Of a stretch of 39,910 bases of DNA, positions 9,421 to 17,762 are shown piece after piece. Each line of letters starts with the position of its first letter. The first letter of the stretch is position 1. Source of the stretch: Oscillospiraceae bacterium (lineage in GTDB: Bacteria; Bacillota; Clostridia; Oscillospirales; Oscillospiraceae); contig CADBYZ010000043.1 in assembly GCA_902799075.1 (NCBI GenBank), positions 1 to 39,910 on the forward strand, given 5' to 3'. The translations under genes were made by a program, and so were the position numbers. The notes below the pieces were generated by a model. It searched no databases. It was not told where the DNA came from and saw only the letters and a program-made list of their open reading frames with translations.

Positions 9421-9449
9421 ATTATATCCCCTTTATGGCGTTCCGTCAA
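9421..9449 (-). promoter_or_regulatory. Promoter of the membrane protein gene
   Basis: Minus strand TTGACG (9444-9449), 17 bases, TATAAT (9421-9426). A near-consensus sigma-A promoter with a ~45-nt leader before the ATG at 9369. Confidence 0.7.
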
Positions 9450-9484
9450 GTAAACGGATTTAAATAGTGTGGAGTTTGGGGAAA

Positions 9485-10402
9485 GTGAAACGTGAAACGT
9501 GGAAAGTGAAGTTGTTGCTGGTTGTCGTTTCCGTGACGGTTTTGGCTGTGCTGCGAAGCGGGTATTCTGCCCCGCCGGTCCCCTCCCCTGCCGCCGAGAC
9601 CGTTCAGGTGCGCGTAAAGCATGGAGATATGGTCGTCACCGGGCCGCTGGAGGAGTATCTGGTGGGCGTGGTGGCGGCGGAGATGCCCGCGGATTTTGCG
9701 CCGGAGGCCCTGCGCGCCCAGGCTGTCGCCGCGCGAACCTACACGCTCTACTGCATGCGCTCGGGAAAGCACGCGGACGCGGACGTCTGCACGGACTATC
9801 ACTGCTGTCAGGCCTGGAAGAGCGTGGAGGACACGGAGAAGCCTGCGCCCATACGGGACGCGGTTTATTTCACCGCCGGAGAGTATCTGCAGTTTGCGGG
9901 GCAGGCGGCCTTCACCGCGTTTCACTCCTCCTCGCCGGGCTTCACCGAAGCCTGCGGCGCGATCTGGAGCGAGCTGCCCTATCTGGTAAGCGTGTCAAGT
10001 CCCGAGAGCGCCGACAGTGTCCCGGGCTTTGTGAGCCGGGTGGATATCGGTGTATTCGATCTGCGTGACACGCTGCTTGCGGCCTGCCCTGATGCGGATT
10101 TTTCCGCGCCGCCGGAGGAGTGGATCGGGGAGATCACTCGCGACGAAAGCGGCAGAGTGTCAGAAGCCGTGATCGGCGGTCGGGTTTTTACGGGCGTAAA
10201 GCTGCGGGAAATATTCAAACTGCGCTCCACGGCCTTCACCGTCGACTACGCGGACGGGATCTTCACCTTCACCGTCACGGGCTTCGGCCACGGCGTGGGC
10301 ATGAGCCAGTACGGTGCCAACGTCATGGCCATGGACGGCGCGGATTACCGCGAGATCCTCGCTCACTATTATCCCGGCACGGAGCTTGTATCCCTGTGGT
10401 AA
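9485..10402 (+). CDS. SpoIID-like peptidoglycan lytic transglycosylase
   Basis: SpoIID acts with SpoIIM and SpoIIP in remodelling peptidoglycan during engulfment of the forespore; paralogues include LytB. An N-terminal hydrophobic segment (LLLVVVSVTVLAVL) serves as a membrane anchor or signal. The body has the family blocks EEYLVGVVAAEMPADF, the catalytic-Glu region with EALRAQAVAARTYTLY, and the C-terminal GFGHGVGMSQYGANVMA. The start is uncertain: a GTG at 9485 with GGAG ten bases upstream is chosen, and an in-frame GTG at 9467 is the alternative. The gene is convergent with the methyltransferase and overlaps its 3' end by 34 bases. Confidence 0.88.
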   Translation: MKRETWKVKLLLVVVSVTVLAVLRSGYSAPPVPSPAAETVQVRVKHGDMVVTGPLEEYLVGVVAAEMPADFAPEALRAQAVAARTYTLYCMRSGKHADADVCTDYHCCQAWKSVEDTEKPAPIRDAVYFTAGEYLQFAGQAAFTAFHSSSPGFTEACGAIWSELPYLVSVSSPESADSVPGFVSRVDIGVFDLRDTLLAACPDADFSAPPEEWIGEITRDESGRVSEAVIGGRVFTGVKLREIFKLRSTAFTVDYADGIFTFTVTGFGHGVGMSQYGANVMAMDGADYREILAHYYPGTELVSLW

Positions 10403-11103
10403 ATGCGCCTGTATTCCGCGCTTTCGGTGCCGTCAGAGTCATACAGGTACAGCGACGGCGCCACCGTGAGGCCCGGCTTGCCGCCGCGGCGCGCCTCCAC
10501 CAGCACAAGGCTCGGCGCAGCCTGCGCGTCCCTGCATGCAAGCCGCAGGCGCTTGGGCTCGAGCCCCGCCGCCGTGAGGCACACCAGTAGCCCGGATAAG
10601 CGCTCGGGCCGATGGACGAAGAAAGCGCGCCCGCCGGTCTGAAGCAGATACGCCGCAGCAGCACAGAGCTCCGGCAGTGTGCATAGTATCTCACTTCTTG
10701 CGGCGGCGCGGTCGGCATCCTGCGGCAGAGCGCCGCTGCCCTGGGGGAAATAGGGCGGATTGCAGACCACAAGATCAAAGCTCCCCGCGCGAAAGAGGGC
10801 GCGGTGGTCGCGTATATCGCCGGTAATGATCTCGCTGCGCGCGGTCAGGTCGTTGAGCGCCATGTTCTCCCGGGCAAGGGAAGCCGCCTCGGACACGATT
10901 TCGAGCCCGGTCATGTGCAGTCCTGGTGAGCGTTCAAGGAGCAGCAGCATCGCCGCCCCGGACGCGCAGCCGAGCTCGATGCCGCGCTTTGCCCCGGCGG
11001 TGTTCACAAAGTCTGCCAGCAGCACGCAGTCGGTCCCGAGGCGGAAATGCGCCGCCTGGATAAAGCGCGGCCCGCCGGGCCAGAGGATTTCGGGTGTGGG
11101 CAT
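10369..11103 (-). CDS. tRNA1(Val)-adenine37-N6-methyltransferase family protein
   Basis: A 244-residue Rossmann-fold SAM methyltransferase of the TrmN6/YfiC-like (COG4123) group. The SAM motif is GIELGCASGAAMLLL, followed by an acidic LEIV residue. The N6-adenine catalytic motif is NPPY in LVVCNPPYFPQG. The start at 11103 (MPTPEILWPGG) has AGGAAAGGA about nine bases upstream. It follows the ferredoxin gene by 22 bases and is probably cotranscribed with it. Its target in this organism is inferred from the family. Confidence 0.82.
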   Translation of the reverse strand: MPTPEILWPGGPRFIQAAHFRLGTDCVLLADFVNTAGAKRGIELGCASGAAMLLLLERSPGLHMTGLEIVSEAASLARENMALNDLTARSEIITGDIRDHRALFRAGSFDLVVCNPPYFPQGSGALPQDADRAAARSEILCTLPELCAAAAYLLQTGGRAFFVHRPERLSGLLVCLTAAGLEPKRLRLACRDAQAAPSLVLVEARRGGKPGLTVAPSLYLYDSDGTESAEYRRIYHRDTSSVPG

Positions 11104-11125
11104 CGCGTAAAATCCTTTCCTTGGA

Positions 11126-11296
11126 TTACTCCTGAACGATCGCCTCGGCGGGGCACTGGGCAGCGCATGCGCCGCACTCCAGGCACTTGTCGGGGTTGAT
11201 CTCGTAGTGCAGATCGCCCATATCGATCGCTTCGGCAGGACACTGTGCTGCGCAGGAACCGCAGGACAGGCACTCGTCAGTGATAACAAAAGCCAT
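11126..11296 (-). CDS. 2[4Fe-4S] ferredoxin
   Basis: A 56-residue clostridial-type ferredoxin that carries electrons at low potential. Two CxxCxxCxxxCP motifs are visible: CLSCGSCAAQCP and CLECGACAAQCP. Each supplies three ligands to one cluster and one to the other. The ATG at 11296 (MAFVITDECLSC) has GGAGGT six bases upstream; longer upstream reading is not coding. It is a plausible partner for the NfnAB complex and the thioredoxin reductase in the same window, but that is inference. Confidence 0.95.
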   Translation of the reverse strand: MAFVITDECLSCGSCAAQCPAEAIDMGDLHYEINPDKCLECGACAAQCPAEAIVQE

Positions 11297-11338
11297 GATG
11301 CTACCTCCGTATGTAGATTGACCTTTCGGTCTAAGCAC

Positions 11339-11366
11339 ATTGTAACACAACTCTTCCAAAAATCAA
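11339..11366 (-). promoter_or_regulatory. Promoter of the ferredoxin gene
   Basis: Minus strand TTGATT (11361-11366), 16 bases, TACAAT (11339-11344). A short palindrome (GACC-GAAA-GGTC, near 11320-11331) lies at the expected 5' end of the transcript. Confidence 0.55.
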
Positions 11367-11395
11367 TTACAAATCATGAAATTCGCGCCTATATT
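11367..11395 (+). promoter_or_regulatory. Candidate promoter of the Clp ATPase gene
   Basis: Plus strand TTACAA (11367-11372), 17 bases, TATATT (11390-11395). It would give a ~100-nt leader. I see no CtsR-type heptad repeats or CIRCE element in the leader. Confidence 0.4.
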
Positions 11396-11499
11396 TTGCT
11401 TTGGTTTTGGCGATACTTTCACTGCTTCCCGCGTTTCGCCCCTTTCGGCGGTATGCGCGGAGGATAATGGATTTGTTATACCAAGGGGAGGGATGCCCT

Positions 11500-13752
11500 G
11501 TGAAGAGCAATGAAAAATTTACCCAGCGGGCGGAGATCGCCATTGAGGCCGCGCGCGCCGCCGCCGGCGAGCTGGGCCACGCCTACATCGGCACCGAGCA
11601 CCTGCTGCTCGGCATTTTGGAGGAGCAGGACGGTCTCGGCGCGCATATCCTCCGGCGCGAGGGACTGGAGCGCGAGCACCTGCGCCGTGTAATCGCCAGG
11701 GAATCCGGCCTGGGCTGTCCCGGCGCGCCGGGGCTGGGCCTGACGCCCAACGCCCGCAAAGCCCTCGAGCAGGCGGCAAAAGAGGCCCAGGCCCTGCGCC
11801 ACGGCTGCATCGGCACGGAGCATCTGCTGCTGGGTCTTCTGCGTCTGGACGAGTGCGGCGCGGTGCGGGCCCTGCGCGGGGCGGGGGTGGATCTCAACAA
11901 CGTCTGTACCGCCATCATGGATGTCTTCGGCAACCCCGACCCCCGGGGCCGCCCCCAGACCGGCACGCTGCGCACGCCGCTGCGCAGGGCCGAGACGCGC
12001 ATCCTCGACCAGTACAGTCTGGACCTGACCGACCGCGCCGCAAACGGTCTCATCGACCCCGTGGTGGGCCGCTCCGCCGAGATCCGCCGCACCATCCAGA
12101 TTTTATCCCGGCGCAGCAAGAATAACCCCGTGCTCATCGGCGAGCCGGGCGTGGGCAAGACAGCCGTGGCGGAGGGGCTTGCCCTCGCGGTGGCCCGGGG
12201 CGAGGCGCCCCCGAATCTCGGCGGCAAGCGCATCGTGTCGCTGGACATTCCCGCAATGCTGGCGGGCACCAAGTACCGGGGCGATTTTGAGGACCGGGTC
12301 AAGTCCGTTCTCCGTGACGTACGCCGGGCGGGGGACGTGATCCTGTTTGTTGATGAGCTGCACACCATTGTCGGCGCGGGCAGCGCGGAGGGGGCCATCG
12401 ACGCCGCCAACATCTTAAAGCCCGCCCTGGGCCGGGGCGAGGTGCAGATCATCGGCGCCACCACGCCGGAGGAATACCGCCGCTACATTGAAAAGGACGC
12501 GGCCCTCGAGCGGCGCTTCCAGCCCGTGCAGGTGCGCGAGCCGGATGTGAAGCTCACGATGGAGATGCTGCGCTCCCTGCGCCCGGCGCTGGAAAAGCAC
12601 CACCGCGTGCGCTTTTCCGACGCCTCCATGGAGGCCGCCTGCTCCCTCTCCGTGCGCTATATCAACGACCGCTTCCTGCCCGACAAGGCCATTGACCTGC
12701 TCGATGAGGCCGGGGCCTCCGTGCGGGTGCAGGGCGGGGTCAGCGTGACGGAGGCGGACGTTGCAAAGGTTCTCTCGGTCTGGACGGGCATCCCGGTGAC
12801 GGGACTCTCCGAGAGCGAAAGCGAACGCCTCATTGCTCTGGAGGACCGCTTGAAGGAGCGCATTATCGGTCAGGATGAGGCGGTATCCGCCGTGGCGCGG
12901 GCTATACGCCGGGGGCGTGTGGGGCTCAAGGATCCCTCCCGGCCCATCGGCTCCTTCCTCTTCTGCGGCCCCACGGGCGTGGGCAAGACCGAGCTCTGCC
13001 GGGCGCTGGCCGACGCGGTCTTCGGCGACGCCGGGGCGGTCATCCGCCTCGACATGTCCGAGTATATGGAAAAGCACTCGGTCAGCCGCCTCATCGGCTC
13101 GCCCCCGGGCTATGTGGGCTACGAGGACGGCGGGCAGCTTACAGAGAAGGTGCGCCGCCGCCCCTGGTCGGTGGTGCTGTTCGATGAGATCGAAAAGGCC
13201 CACGAAGACGTGTGGAGCATCCTGCTGCAGATCATGGACGACGGACACCTGACCGACTCCACCGGGCGGCGGGTGGACTTTTCCAACACCGTGGTGGTCA
13301 TGACCTCGAACGTCGGTGCCAAGGCCATCACCGACGGCCGCCTGCCGCTGGGCTTTGCGGGCGGCAGCGGCGGCGAGAACGTTATGCGCGAGCAGGTACG
13401 CGCTGAACTGCGCACGACTTTCAAACCGGAATTTCTCAACCGCGTGGACGAGATCATCGTCTTCCGCCGCCTGGATGAAAGCGACATGCTTGCCATCACG
13501 AAAAGGCTTTTGAAAGAGGTGGAGCAGCGCTTTGAAAACCTGGGCCTGCGCCTGCGTGTGCCGGAGGACGCCGCACGCCGCCTCGCCGAAATGGGCCGCA
13601 GCGAAAACAGCGGGGCTCGTCCCCTGCGCCGCACCATCCGCCGCGAGATCGTGGACCGGGCCGCGCAATTGCTGCTGGAGGGCACGCTCCGCCCCGGCAG
13701 CGTTGTTACGGCTGTGTGTGAGGGGGACGGGATTGAACTGAGAAAAGGATAA
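11500..13752 (+). CDS. clpC: Clp protease ATP-binding subunit, ClpC-like without middle domain
   Basis: A 750-residue Hsp100 unfoldase that feeds substrates to ClpP. Two Clp-N repeats occupy about residues 1-145 (YIGTEHLLLGILEEQDGLG and CIGTEHLLLGLLRLDECG). AAA domain D1 has Walker A GEPGVGKT and Walker B VILFVDELH. D2 has GPTGVGKT and WSVVLFDEIEKAH. The ClpP-docking loop position reads PLGFAGG. Between D1 and D2, DEAGASVRVQG runs straight into VTEADVAKVLSVWTGIPV. The coiled-coil/UVR middle domain of normal ClpC, which binds MecA-type adaptors, is therefore missing. The start is GTG at 11500, with GGGGAGGG eight bases upstream. It stands alone, without ctsR or mcsAB. Confidence 0.93.
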   Translation: MKSNEKFTQRAEIAIEAARAAAGELGHAYIGTEHLLLGILEEQDGLGAHILRREGLEREHLRRVIARESGLGCPGAPGLGLTPNARKALEQAAKEAQALRHGCIGTEHLLLGLLRLDECGAVRALRGAGVDLNNVCTAIMDVFGNPDPRGRPQTGTLRTPLRRAETRILDQYSLDLTDRAANGLIDPVVGRSAEIRRTIQILSRRSKNNPVLIGEPGVGKTAVAEGLALAVARGEAPPNLGGKRIVSLDIPAMLAGTKYRGDFEDRVKSVLRDVRRAGDVILFVDELHTIVGAGSAEGAIDAANILKPALGRGEVQIIGATTPEEYRRYIEKDAALERRFQPVQVREPDVKLTMEMLRSLRPALEKHHRVRFSDASMEAACSLSVRYINDRFLPDKAIDLLDEAGASVRVQGGVSVTEADVAKVLSVWTGIPVTGLSESESERLIALEDRLKERIIGQDEAVSAVARAIRRGRVGLKDPSRPIGSFLFCGPTGVGKTELCRALADAVFGDAGAVIRLDMSEYMEKHSVSRLIGSPPGYVGYEDGGQLTEKVRRRPWSVVLFDEIEKAHEDVWSILLQIMDDGHLTDSTGRRVDFSNTVVVMTSNVGAKAITDGRLPLGFAGGSGGENVMREQVRAELRTTFKPEFLNRVDEIIVFRRLDESDMLAITKRLLKEVEQRFENLGLRLRVPEDAARRLAEMGRSENSGARPLRRTIRREIVDRAAQLLLEGTLRPGSVVTAVCEGDGIELRKG

Positions 13753-13755
13753 GAA

Positions 13756-13785
13756 AACCCGGCAGGGCGTGTGCTCTGCCGGGTT
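13756..13785. terminator. Bidirectional terminator between the Clp ATPase gene and nfnB
   Basis: Perfect 10-bp stem (13756-13765 with 13776-13785). The minus-strand side is followed by TTTTC. It separates two convergent genes. Confidence 0.7.
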
Positions 13786-13800
13786 CGGTGTTTGTAAGGA

Positions 13801-15201
13801 TTACTCCTTGCTCTTGATGTAGTTGTCGATGGAGACAGCGCCCGCCTTGCCGGCGCCCATGGCCAGGATGACGGTGGCCGCGCCGGTGACGGCGTCGCCG
13901 CCGGCGAAGACGCCCTCGCGGGCCGTCACGCCGCCCTCGTCGGCCTCAATGCCGCCCTTGCGGGTGAAGGTGAGACCGCCGGTGGTGTTGCGGATGAGGG
14001 GGTTGGGGCTGGTGCCGATGGCGATGATGACGGTGTCCACGTCCAGGACCCACTCGCTGCCCTTCACGGGGACGGGAGAACGGCGGCCCTTCTCGTCGGG
14101 CTCGCCCAGCTCCTGGCGCAGAAGCTCGATGCCGGTGACAAAGCCGTCCTCGCCCGCGAGGATGCGGGTCGGGTTATTGAGCAGATTGAACTCGATCCCC
14201 TCGGCTTCGGCATGCTCGACCTCTTCCAGTCTTGCGGGCAGCTCGTCGCGGCCGCGGCGGTAGCAGATGTAGACATGCTCCGCGCCGAGACGCTTGGCAA
14301 CACGCGCGGCGTCCATGGCGACGTTGCCGGCGCCGACGACGGCGACACGGTGGAAGTGCTTGATGGGGGTATCGTAATCGTCGCGGTAGGCCTTCATGAG
14401 GTTGACGCGGGTCAGCAGCTCATTGGCGGTGTAGACGCCGAGAAGGTTCTCGCCGGGGATGTGCAGGAACTGGGGGAGTCCTGCGCCGGAGCCGATGAAC
14501 ACGGCCTCAAAGCCGTCGGCGAACAGCTCGTCCACGGTCTCGGACTTGCCGATGATGGCGTTGTTGATGATCTTGACGCCCATGGCCTTGAGGTTCTCGA
14601 TCTCCTTGGCCACGATCTCCTTGGGAAGACGGAACTGCGGGATGCCGTACACCAGCACGCCGCCGGACTTGTGCAGAGCTTCAAAGATGGTCACGTCGTA
14701 GCCCATCTTTCTGAGGTCGCCCGCGCAGGTCAGGCCCGCAGGGCCGGAGCCGACGACCGCGATGCGGTGGCCGTTGGAAGCGGGGACTTCGACCTCGACC
14801 TTTTCGAGCTTTGCCTGCTCGGCCATGTGCCAGTCGGCGACGAAGCGCTCGAGGCGGCCGATGCCGACGCTCTCGCCCTTCAGGCCGCGCACGCACTTGC
14901 TTTCGCACTGCTTTTCCTGGGGACACACACGGCCGCAGACGGCGGGCAGGGAGTTGGTGGAGGTGATGATGTCGTAGGCGGCTTCAAACTCGCCCTCGGC
15001 GACCTTGGCGATAAACTCGGGGATACGGACCGCCACGGGACAGCCGGTGCGGCAGGCGGGGTTCTTGCAGTTGAGGCAGCGCTTGGCCTCGTCAATGGCC
15101 ATCTCCGGGGTGTAGCCCAGGGCCACTTCGTCGAAATTACCGGCACGGACGATGGGGTCCTGCTCGGGCATTTCGTTCTTGGTCAGTCTCATATTAGCCA
15201 T
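13801..15201 (-). CDS. nfnB: NfnB: NADPH-binding large subunit of Fd-dependent transhydrogenase (annotated as GltA small-subunit type)
   Basis: The 466-residue flavoprotein resembles the homotetrameric small subunit of glutamate synthase. Next to NfnA it most likely forms the electron-bifurcating NADH-dependent ferredoxin:NADP oxidoreductase. N-terminal cysteines for two [4Fe-4S] clusters are in CLNCKNPACRTGCP and CGRVCPQEKQCESKC. The FAD-binding GSGPAGLTCAGDL and the NADP-binding GAGNVAMDAARVAKRLGA follow. A C-terminal GGDAVTGAATVILAMGAG completes the FAD fold. GGAGG is eight bases before the ATG. It overlaps nfnA by eight bases, so the two are coupled. Confidence 0.88.
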   Translation of the reverse strand: MANMRLTKNEMPEQDPIVRAGNFDEVALGYTPEMAIDEAKRCLNCKNPACRTGCPVAVRIPEFIAKVAEGEFEAAYDIITSTNSLPAVCGRVCPQEKQCESKCVRGLKGESVGIGRLERFVADWHMAEQAKLEKVEVEVPASNGHRIAVVGSGPAGLTCAGDLRKMGYDVTIFEALHKSGGVLVYGIPQFRLPKEIVAKEIENLKAMGVKIINNAIIGKSETVDELFADGFEAVFIGSGAGLPQFLHIPGENLLGVYTANELLTRVNLMKAYRDDYDTPIKHFHRVAVVGAGNVAMDAARVAKRLGAEHVYICYRRGRDELPARLEEVEHAEAEGIEFNLLNNPTRILAGEDGFVTGIELLRQELGEPDEKGRRSPVPVKGSEWVLDVDTVIIAIGTSPNPLIRNTTGGLTFTRKGGIEADEGGVTAREGVFAGGDAVTGAATVILAMGAGKAGAVSIDNYIKSKE

Positions 15202-16060
15202 TTCTCTTTCCTCCCGTCATGTTGCAGATGTGCTGGGCGGCCAAATCCTGCTCCTCCTTGTAAAAGGCGGCGCGCTTGAGCAGAGAGTCGAAGTCGACCT
15301 GGTGGGCGTCAAAGTCGGGACCGTCGACGCAGGCGAACTTGGTCTCGCCGCCGACGATGACGCGGCAGCCGCCGCACATGCCGGTGCCGTCGACCATGAT
15401 GGGGTCGAGGGAGATGATGGTGCTGATGCCGTAGGGGCGGGTCACGTCGGCCAGGAACTTCATCATGATGTCGGGGCCGATGGCGATGACGCGGTCAAAC
15501 TGGGGCTTGCCTTCTTTGATGTTGTTTTCGATCTCCTGCTTGAGGAAGACGGTGGTGAAGCCCTTCTCGCCGTAGGTGCCGTCGTCGGTGCACATGATGA
15601 GCTTGTCGGAAGCTTCCTTCAGCTCGTCCTTGAGGATGACGATGTCGGCAGAGCGAAAGCCGCCGATGAAGGTGACTTCGATGCCGCGCTTGTGCATCTC
15701 TTTCGCGATGGGGTAGGCAATGGCGCAGCCCACGCCGCCGCCGACCACGCAGACCTTCTTGAGACCTTCCATCTCGGTGGCGCGGCCGAGAGGGCCGACG
15801 AAGTCGGAGATGTAGTCGCCCTGCTGAACGGTGTGGAGCATTTTGGTGGTGCGGCCGGCCGCCTGCACCATGACGGAGACGGTGCCCTTCTCACGGTCCC
15901 AGTCGGCAACGGAGACGGGGACGCGCTCGCCCTGCTCGTCCAGACGGAAGATGACGAACTGACCGGCCTGCGCGTGTTTGGCCGCCAGCGGCGCCTCGAT
16001 CTCGAACAGGCAGATGGTCTTGGCGTCGTTGAGGAAACGCTTGGTTACTACCTTGTACAT
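15194..16060 (-). CDS. nfnA: NfnA: FAD/[2Fe-2S] small subunit of Fd-dependent transhydrogenase
   Basis: A 288-residue ferredoxin-NADP reductase-fold protein, also annotated as SudB or dihydroorotate dehydrogenase electron-transfer subunit. It has the NAD-binding VGGGVGCAIAYPIAKEM and a C-terminal cysteine cluster (GTGMCGGCRV and KFACVDGP) for the [2Fe-2S] centre. With NfnB it couples NADH and reduced ferredoxin oxidation to NADP reduction. The start at 16060 (MYKVVTKRFLND) has AGAGGTG five bases upstream and is preferred to the ATG at 16078. No pyrD lies nearby, which favours NfnA over a PyrK role. Confidence 0.87.
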   Translation of the reverse strand: MYKVVTKRFLNDAKTICLFEIEAPLAAKHAQAGQFVIFRLDEQGERVPVSVADWDREKGTVSVMVQAAGRTTKMLHTVQQGDYISDFVGPLGRATEMEGLKKVCVVGGGVGCAIAYPIAKEMHKRGIEVTFIGGFRSADIVILKDELKEASDKLIMCTDDGTYGEKGFTTVFLKQEIENNIKEGKPQFDRVIAIGPDIMMKFLADVTRPYGISTIISLDPIMVDGTGMCGGCRVIVGGETKFACVDGPDFDAHQVDFDSLLKRAAFYKEEQDLAAQHICNMTGGKRNG

Positions 16061-16123
16061 GGAAACACCTCTATACATATAATAATGGATTTGCGGTTTT
16101 TCTGTTGACTTTGCAACACTTCT

Positions 16124-16152
16124 ATTTTACGCGACATGCGCTGTAAAGTCAA
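16124..16152 (-). promoter_or_regulatory. Promoter of nfnAB
   Basis: Minus strand TTGACT (16147-16152), 17 bases, TAAAAT (16124-16129). The leader before nfnA is about 55 nt. Confidence 0.65.
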
Positions 16153-16171
16153 CGCTTATACGCGATTTTTG

Positions 16172-16678
16172 TTATTCCGCCCGCTCCAGCAGCCTCTTGA
16201 TGGCCCTTGAGCGGTGAAGGAAGCTCAGCACCGCGCCCTGTACCGGCAGCATCACCGCAAGCTGCACCGCCCGCGCCTTGAGAAGCGTCGTATACGGGGT
16301 GCCGCTGATATAGGAGATCATGGCGGTATTGGCAAGGTACGACACCAGCACCACGTTGAGTACCGCCGCGAGAATGGGCCAAAGAAGGCTCCTGTCCCGG
16401 CGGTAGAGACACAGGCCGAAGATGAGGCCGGTGCAGGCCGCCGTCAGCGTAAAGCCCGGGAAGAAGGCGCCGGTCGGAAACAGAAGCGCGCCCACCAGGT
16501 CCCCCAGCGCAGCCACCAGGGCCGCCCACCAGGGGCCGTACAAAACGGCGCACAGAGCCACCGCCGCAAAGCCAAGGCCGATCTTCATGACGGGCGTGTT
16601 GACGGCAAGCAGGCGCGTGAGCACCACGTCCAGCGCCAGAAGCTCGGCGGAGACGATCAGTTTTTTTGTGTCAGGCAT
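16172..16678 (-). CDS. ECF transporter S component, folate (FolT) type
   Basis: A 168-residue, six-segment membrane protein that would bind a vitamin and use a shared ECF energising module encoded elsewhere. The segment GDLVGALLFPTGAFFPGFTLTA, followed by LIFGLCLYRR, is typical of the folate-family S components. It ends in a basic cytoplasmic tail (HRSRAIKRLLERAE). The start at 16678 (MPDTKKLIVSAELL) has GGAAGTG about six bases upstream. Substrate assignment rests on family resemblance. The transcript leader is too short for a tetrahydrofolate riboswitch. Confidence 0.78.
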   Translation of the reverse strand: MPDTKKLIVSAELLALDVVLTRLLAVNTPVMKIGLGFAAVALCAVLYGPWWAALVAALGDLVGALLFPTGAFFPGFTLTAACTGLIFGLCLYRRDRSLLWPILAAVLNVVLVSYLANTAMISYISGTPYTTLLKARAVQLAVMLPVQGAVLSFLHRSRAIKRLLERAE

Positions 16679-16705
16679 AGAATCACTTCCCCACAGATTG
16701 GCATG

Positions 16706-16734
16706 ATTATACTCCATGAACGTATGTCTTGCAA
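16706..16734 (-). promoter_or_regulatory. Promoter of the ECF S component gene
   Basis: Minus strand TTGCAA (16729-16734), 17 bases, TATAAT (16706-16711). It is back to back with the trxB promoter. Confidence 0.7.
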
Positions 16735-16738
16735 GCGC

Positions 16739-16767
16739 TTGAATAATATACGCGCTTCGTATATAAT
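16739..16767 (+). promoter_or_regulatory. Promoter of trxB-citC
   Basis: Plus strand TTGAAT (16739-16744), 17 bases, TATAAT (16762-16767). The leader is about 25 nt before the GTG start. Confidence 0.7.
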
Positions 16768-16797
16768 AAAAGCAAATGAAACACAGGAGGCAAAGAC

Positions 16798-17742
16798 GTG
16801 GAAAACAAAATTTACGACGTGATGATCCTCGGCGGCGGCCCCGCCGGTCTGGCTGCGGGTATTTACGCCGGGCGGGCGAAGCTGTCGGTCCTGATCATCG
16901 AAAAGGGCGCGGACGGCGGGCAGATCATCCTGACCCACGAGATCGAAAACTACCCCGGCCAGCCCAATATCCAGGGCATGAGCGGTCAGGAGCTCATTGC
17001 CCCCATGAGCGAGCAGTGCATGAAGTTCGGCTGTGAGCGCGTCAGCGACACCATCAGCGCCTGCGACTTCTCCGGGCCGGTCAAAAAGCTCGTCGGCAAT
17101 CGCGGCGAGTATCTGGCAAAGTCCGTCATCCTCTGCACCGGGGCCATGACGCGCTTTATCGGCTGTGAGCACGAAGCGGACTTCGTGGGCCGCGGCGTGA
17201 GCTACTGCGCCGTGTGCGACGCGAATTTCTTCACCGGCCTCGACATCTACACCGTGGGCGGCAACGGCATTGCGGCGGAGGAGGCCATCTACCTGTCCAA
17301 ATTCGCCAAGCGCCTCATCATGCTGCACAAGGGCAAGACCCTCTCGGTCACGCCCGACGTATTGAAAGAGCTGGAGGAGAACCCGAAGATCGAGATCCGC
17401 TGCGGCGTGGAGGTCGCGGACCTGGGCGGCGACGGCGTGCTGAGCGAGATCACGCTCCGGGATGTGGAGTCCGGGGAGCTTACGAAGATCAGCGCCGACC
17501 CCGAGGACGGCATGTTCGGCATCTTCGGCTTCACGGGCCGCAAGACCACCGGCATGTTTGAGGGCATCCTCGACATGGAGGGCGGCTATATCAGGACCAA
17601 TGCCAAAATGGAGACCAATATCCCCGGCGTCTACGCCGCGGGCGACGTGCGCATGACGCCGCTGCGCCAGGTGGTCACCGCCTGCTCTGACGGCGCGATC
17701 GCCGCCATGCAGTGCAGCAAGTATGTGGGAAGCCTGAAATAA
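16798..17742 (+). CDS. trxB: Thioredoxin reductase-like flavoprotein
   Basis: A 314-residue two-domain FAD protein that reduces thioredoxin. It has the FAD motif LGGGPAGLAAGIYAGRA, a redox-active CxxC (YCAVCDANFF) and a C-terminal YAAGDVR. In the second nucleotide-binding domain the GxGxxA core is kept (GGNGIAAEEA). The arginine-rich HRRxxxR stretch that normally binds the NADPH phosphate is replaced by LHKGKTLSV. It may therefore use another donor, perhaps ferredoxin as in some clostridial reductases. The GTG start has AGGAGG nine bases upstream. citC follows after 20 bases. Confidence 0.85.
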   Translation: MENKIYDVMILGGGPAGLAAGIYAGRAKLSVLIIEKGADGGQIILTHEIENYPGQPNIQGMSGQELIAPMSEQCMKFGCERVSDTISACDFSGPVKKLVGNRGEYLAKSVILCTGAMTRFIGCEHEADFVGRGVSYCAVCDANFFTGLDIYTVGGNGIAAEEAIYLSKFAKRLIMLHKGKTLSVTPDVLKELEENPKIEIRCGVEVADLGGDGVLSEITLRDVESGELTKISADPEDGMFGIFGFTGRKTTGMFEGILDMEGGYIRTNAKMETNIPGVYAAGDVRMTPLRQVVTACSDGAIAAMQCSKYVGSLK

Positions 17743-17762
17743 AGATTTTGGAGGACGGCAAC

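Noticed and set aside
11396-11499. CtsR operator or CIRCE element before the Clp ATPase gene
   Set aside because: No tandem heptad or inverted repeat of the expected kind is visible in the leader.
15194-16060. PyrK (dihydroorotate dehydrogenase electron-transfer subunit)
   Set aside because: No pyrD is adjacent, and the gene overlaps the NfnB-type partner, which is the standard nfnAB arrangement.
16679-16705. Tetrahydrofolate riboswitch before the folate-type ECF component
   Set aside because: The space between promoter and start is under 30 nt, too short for the motif.
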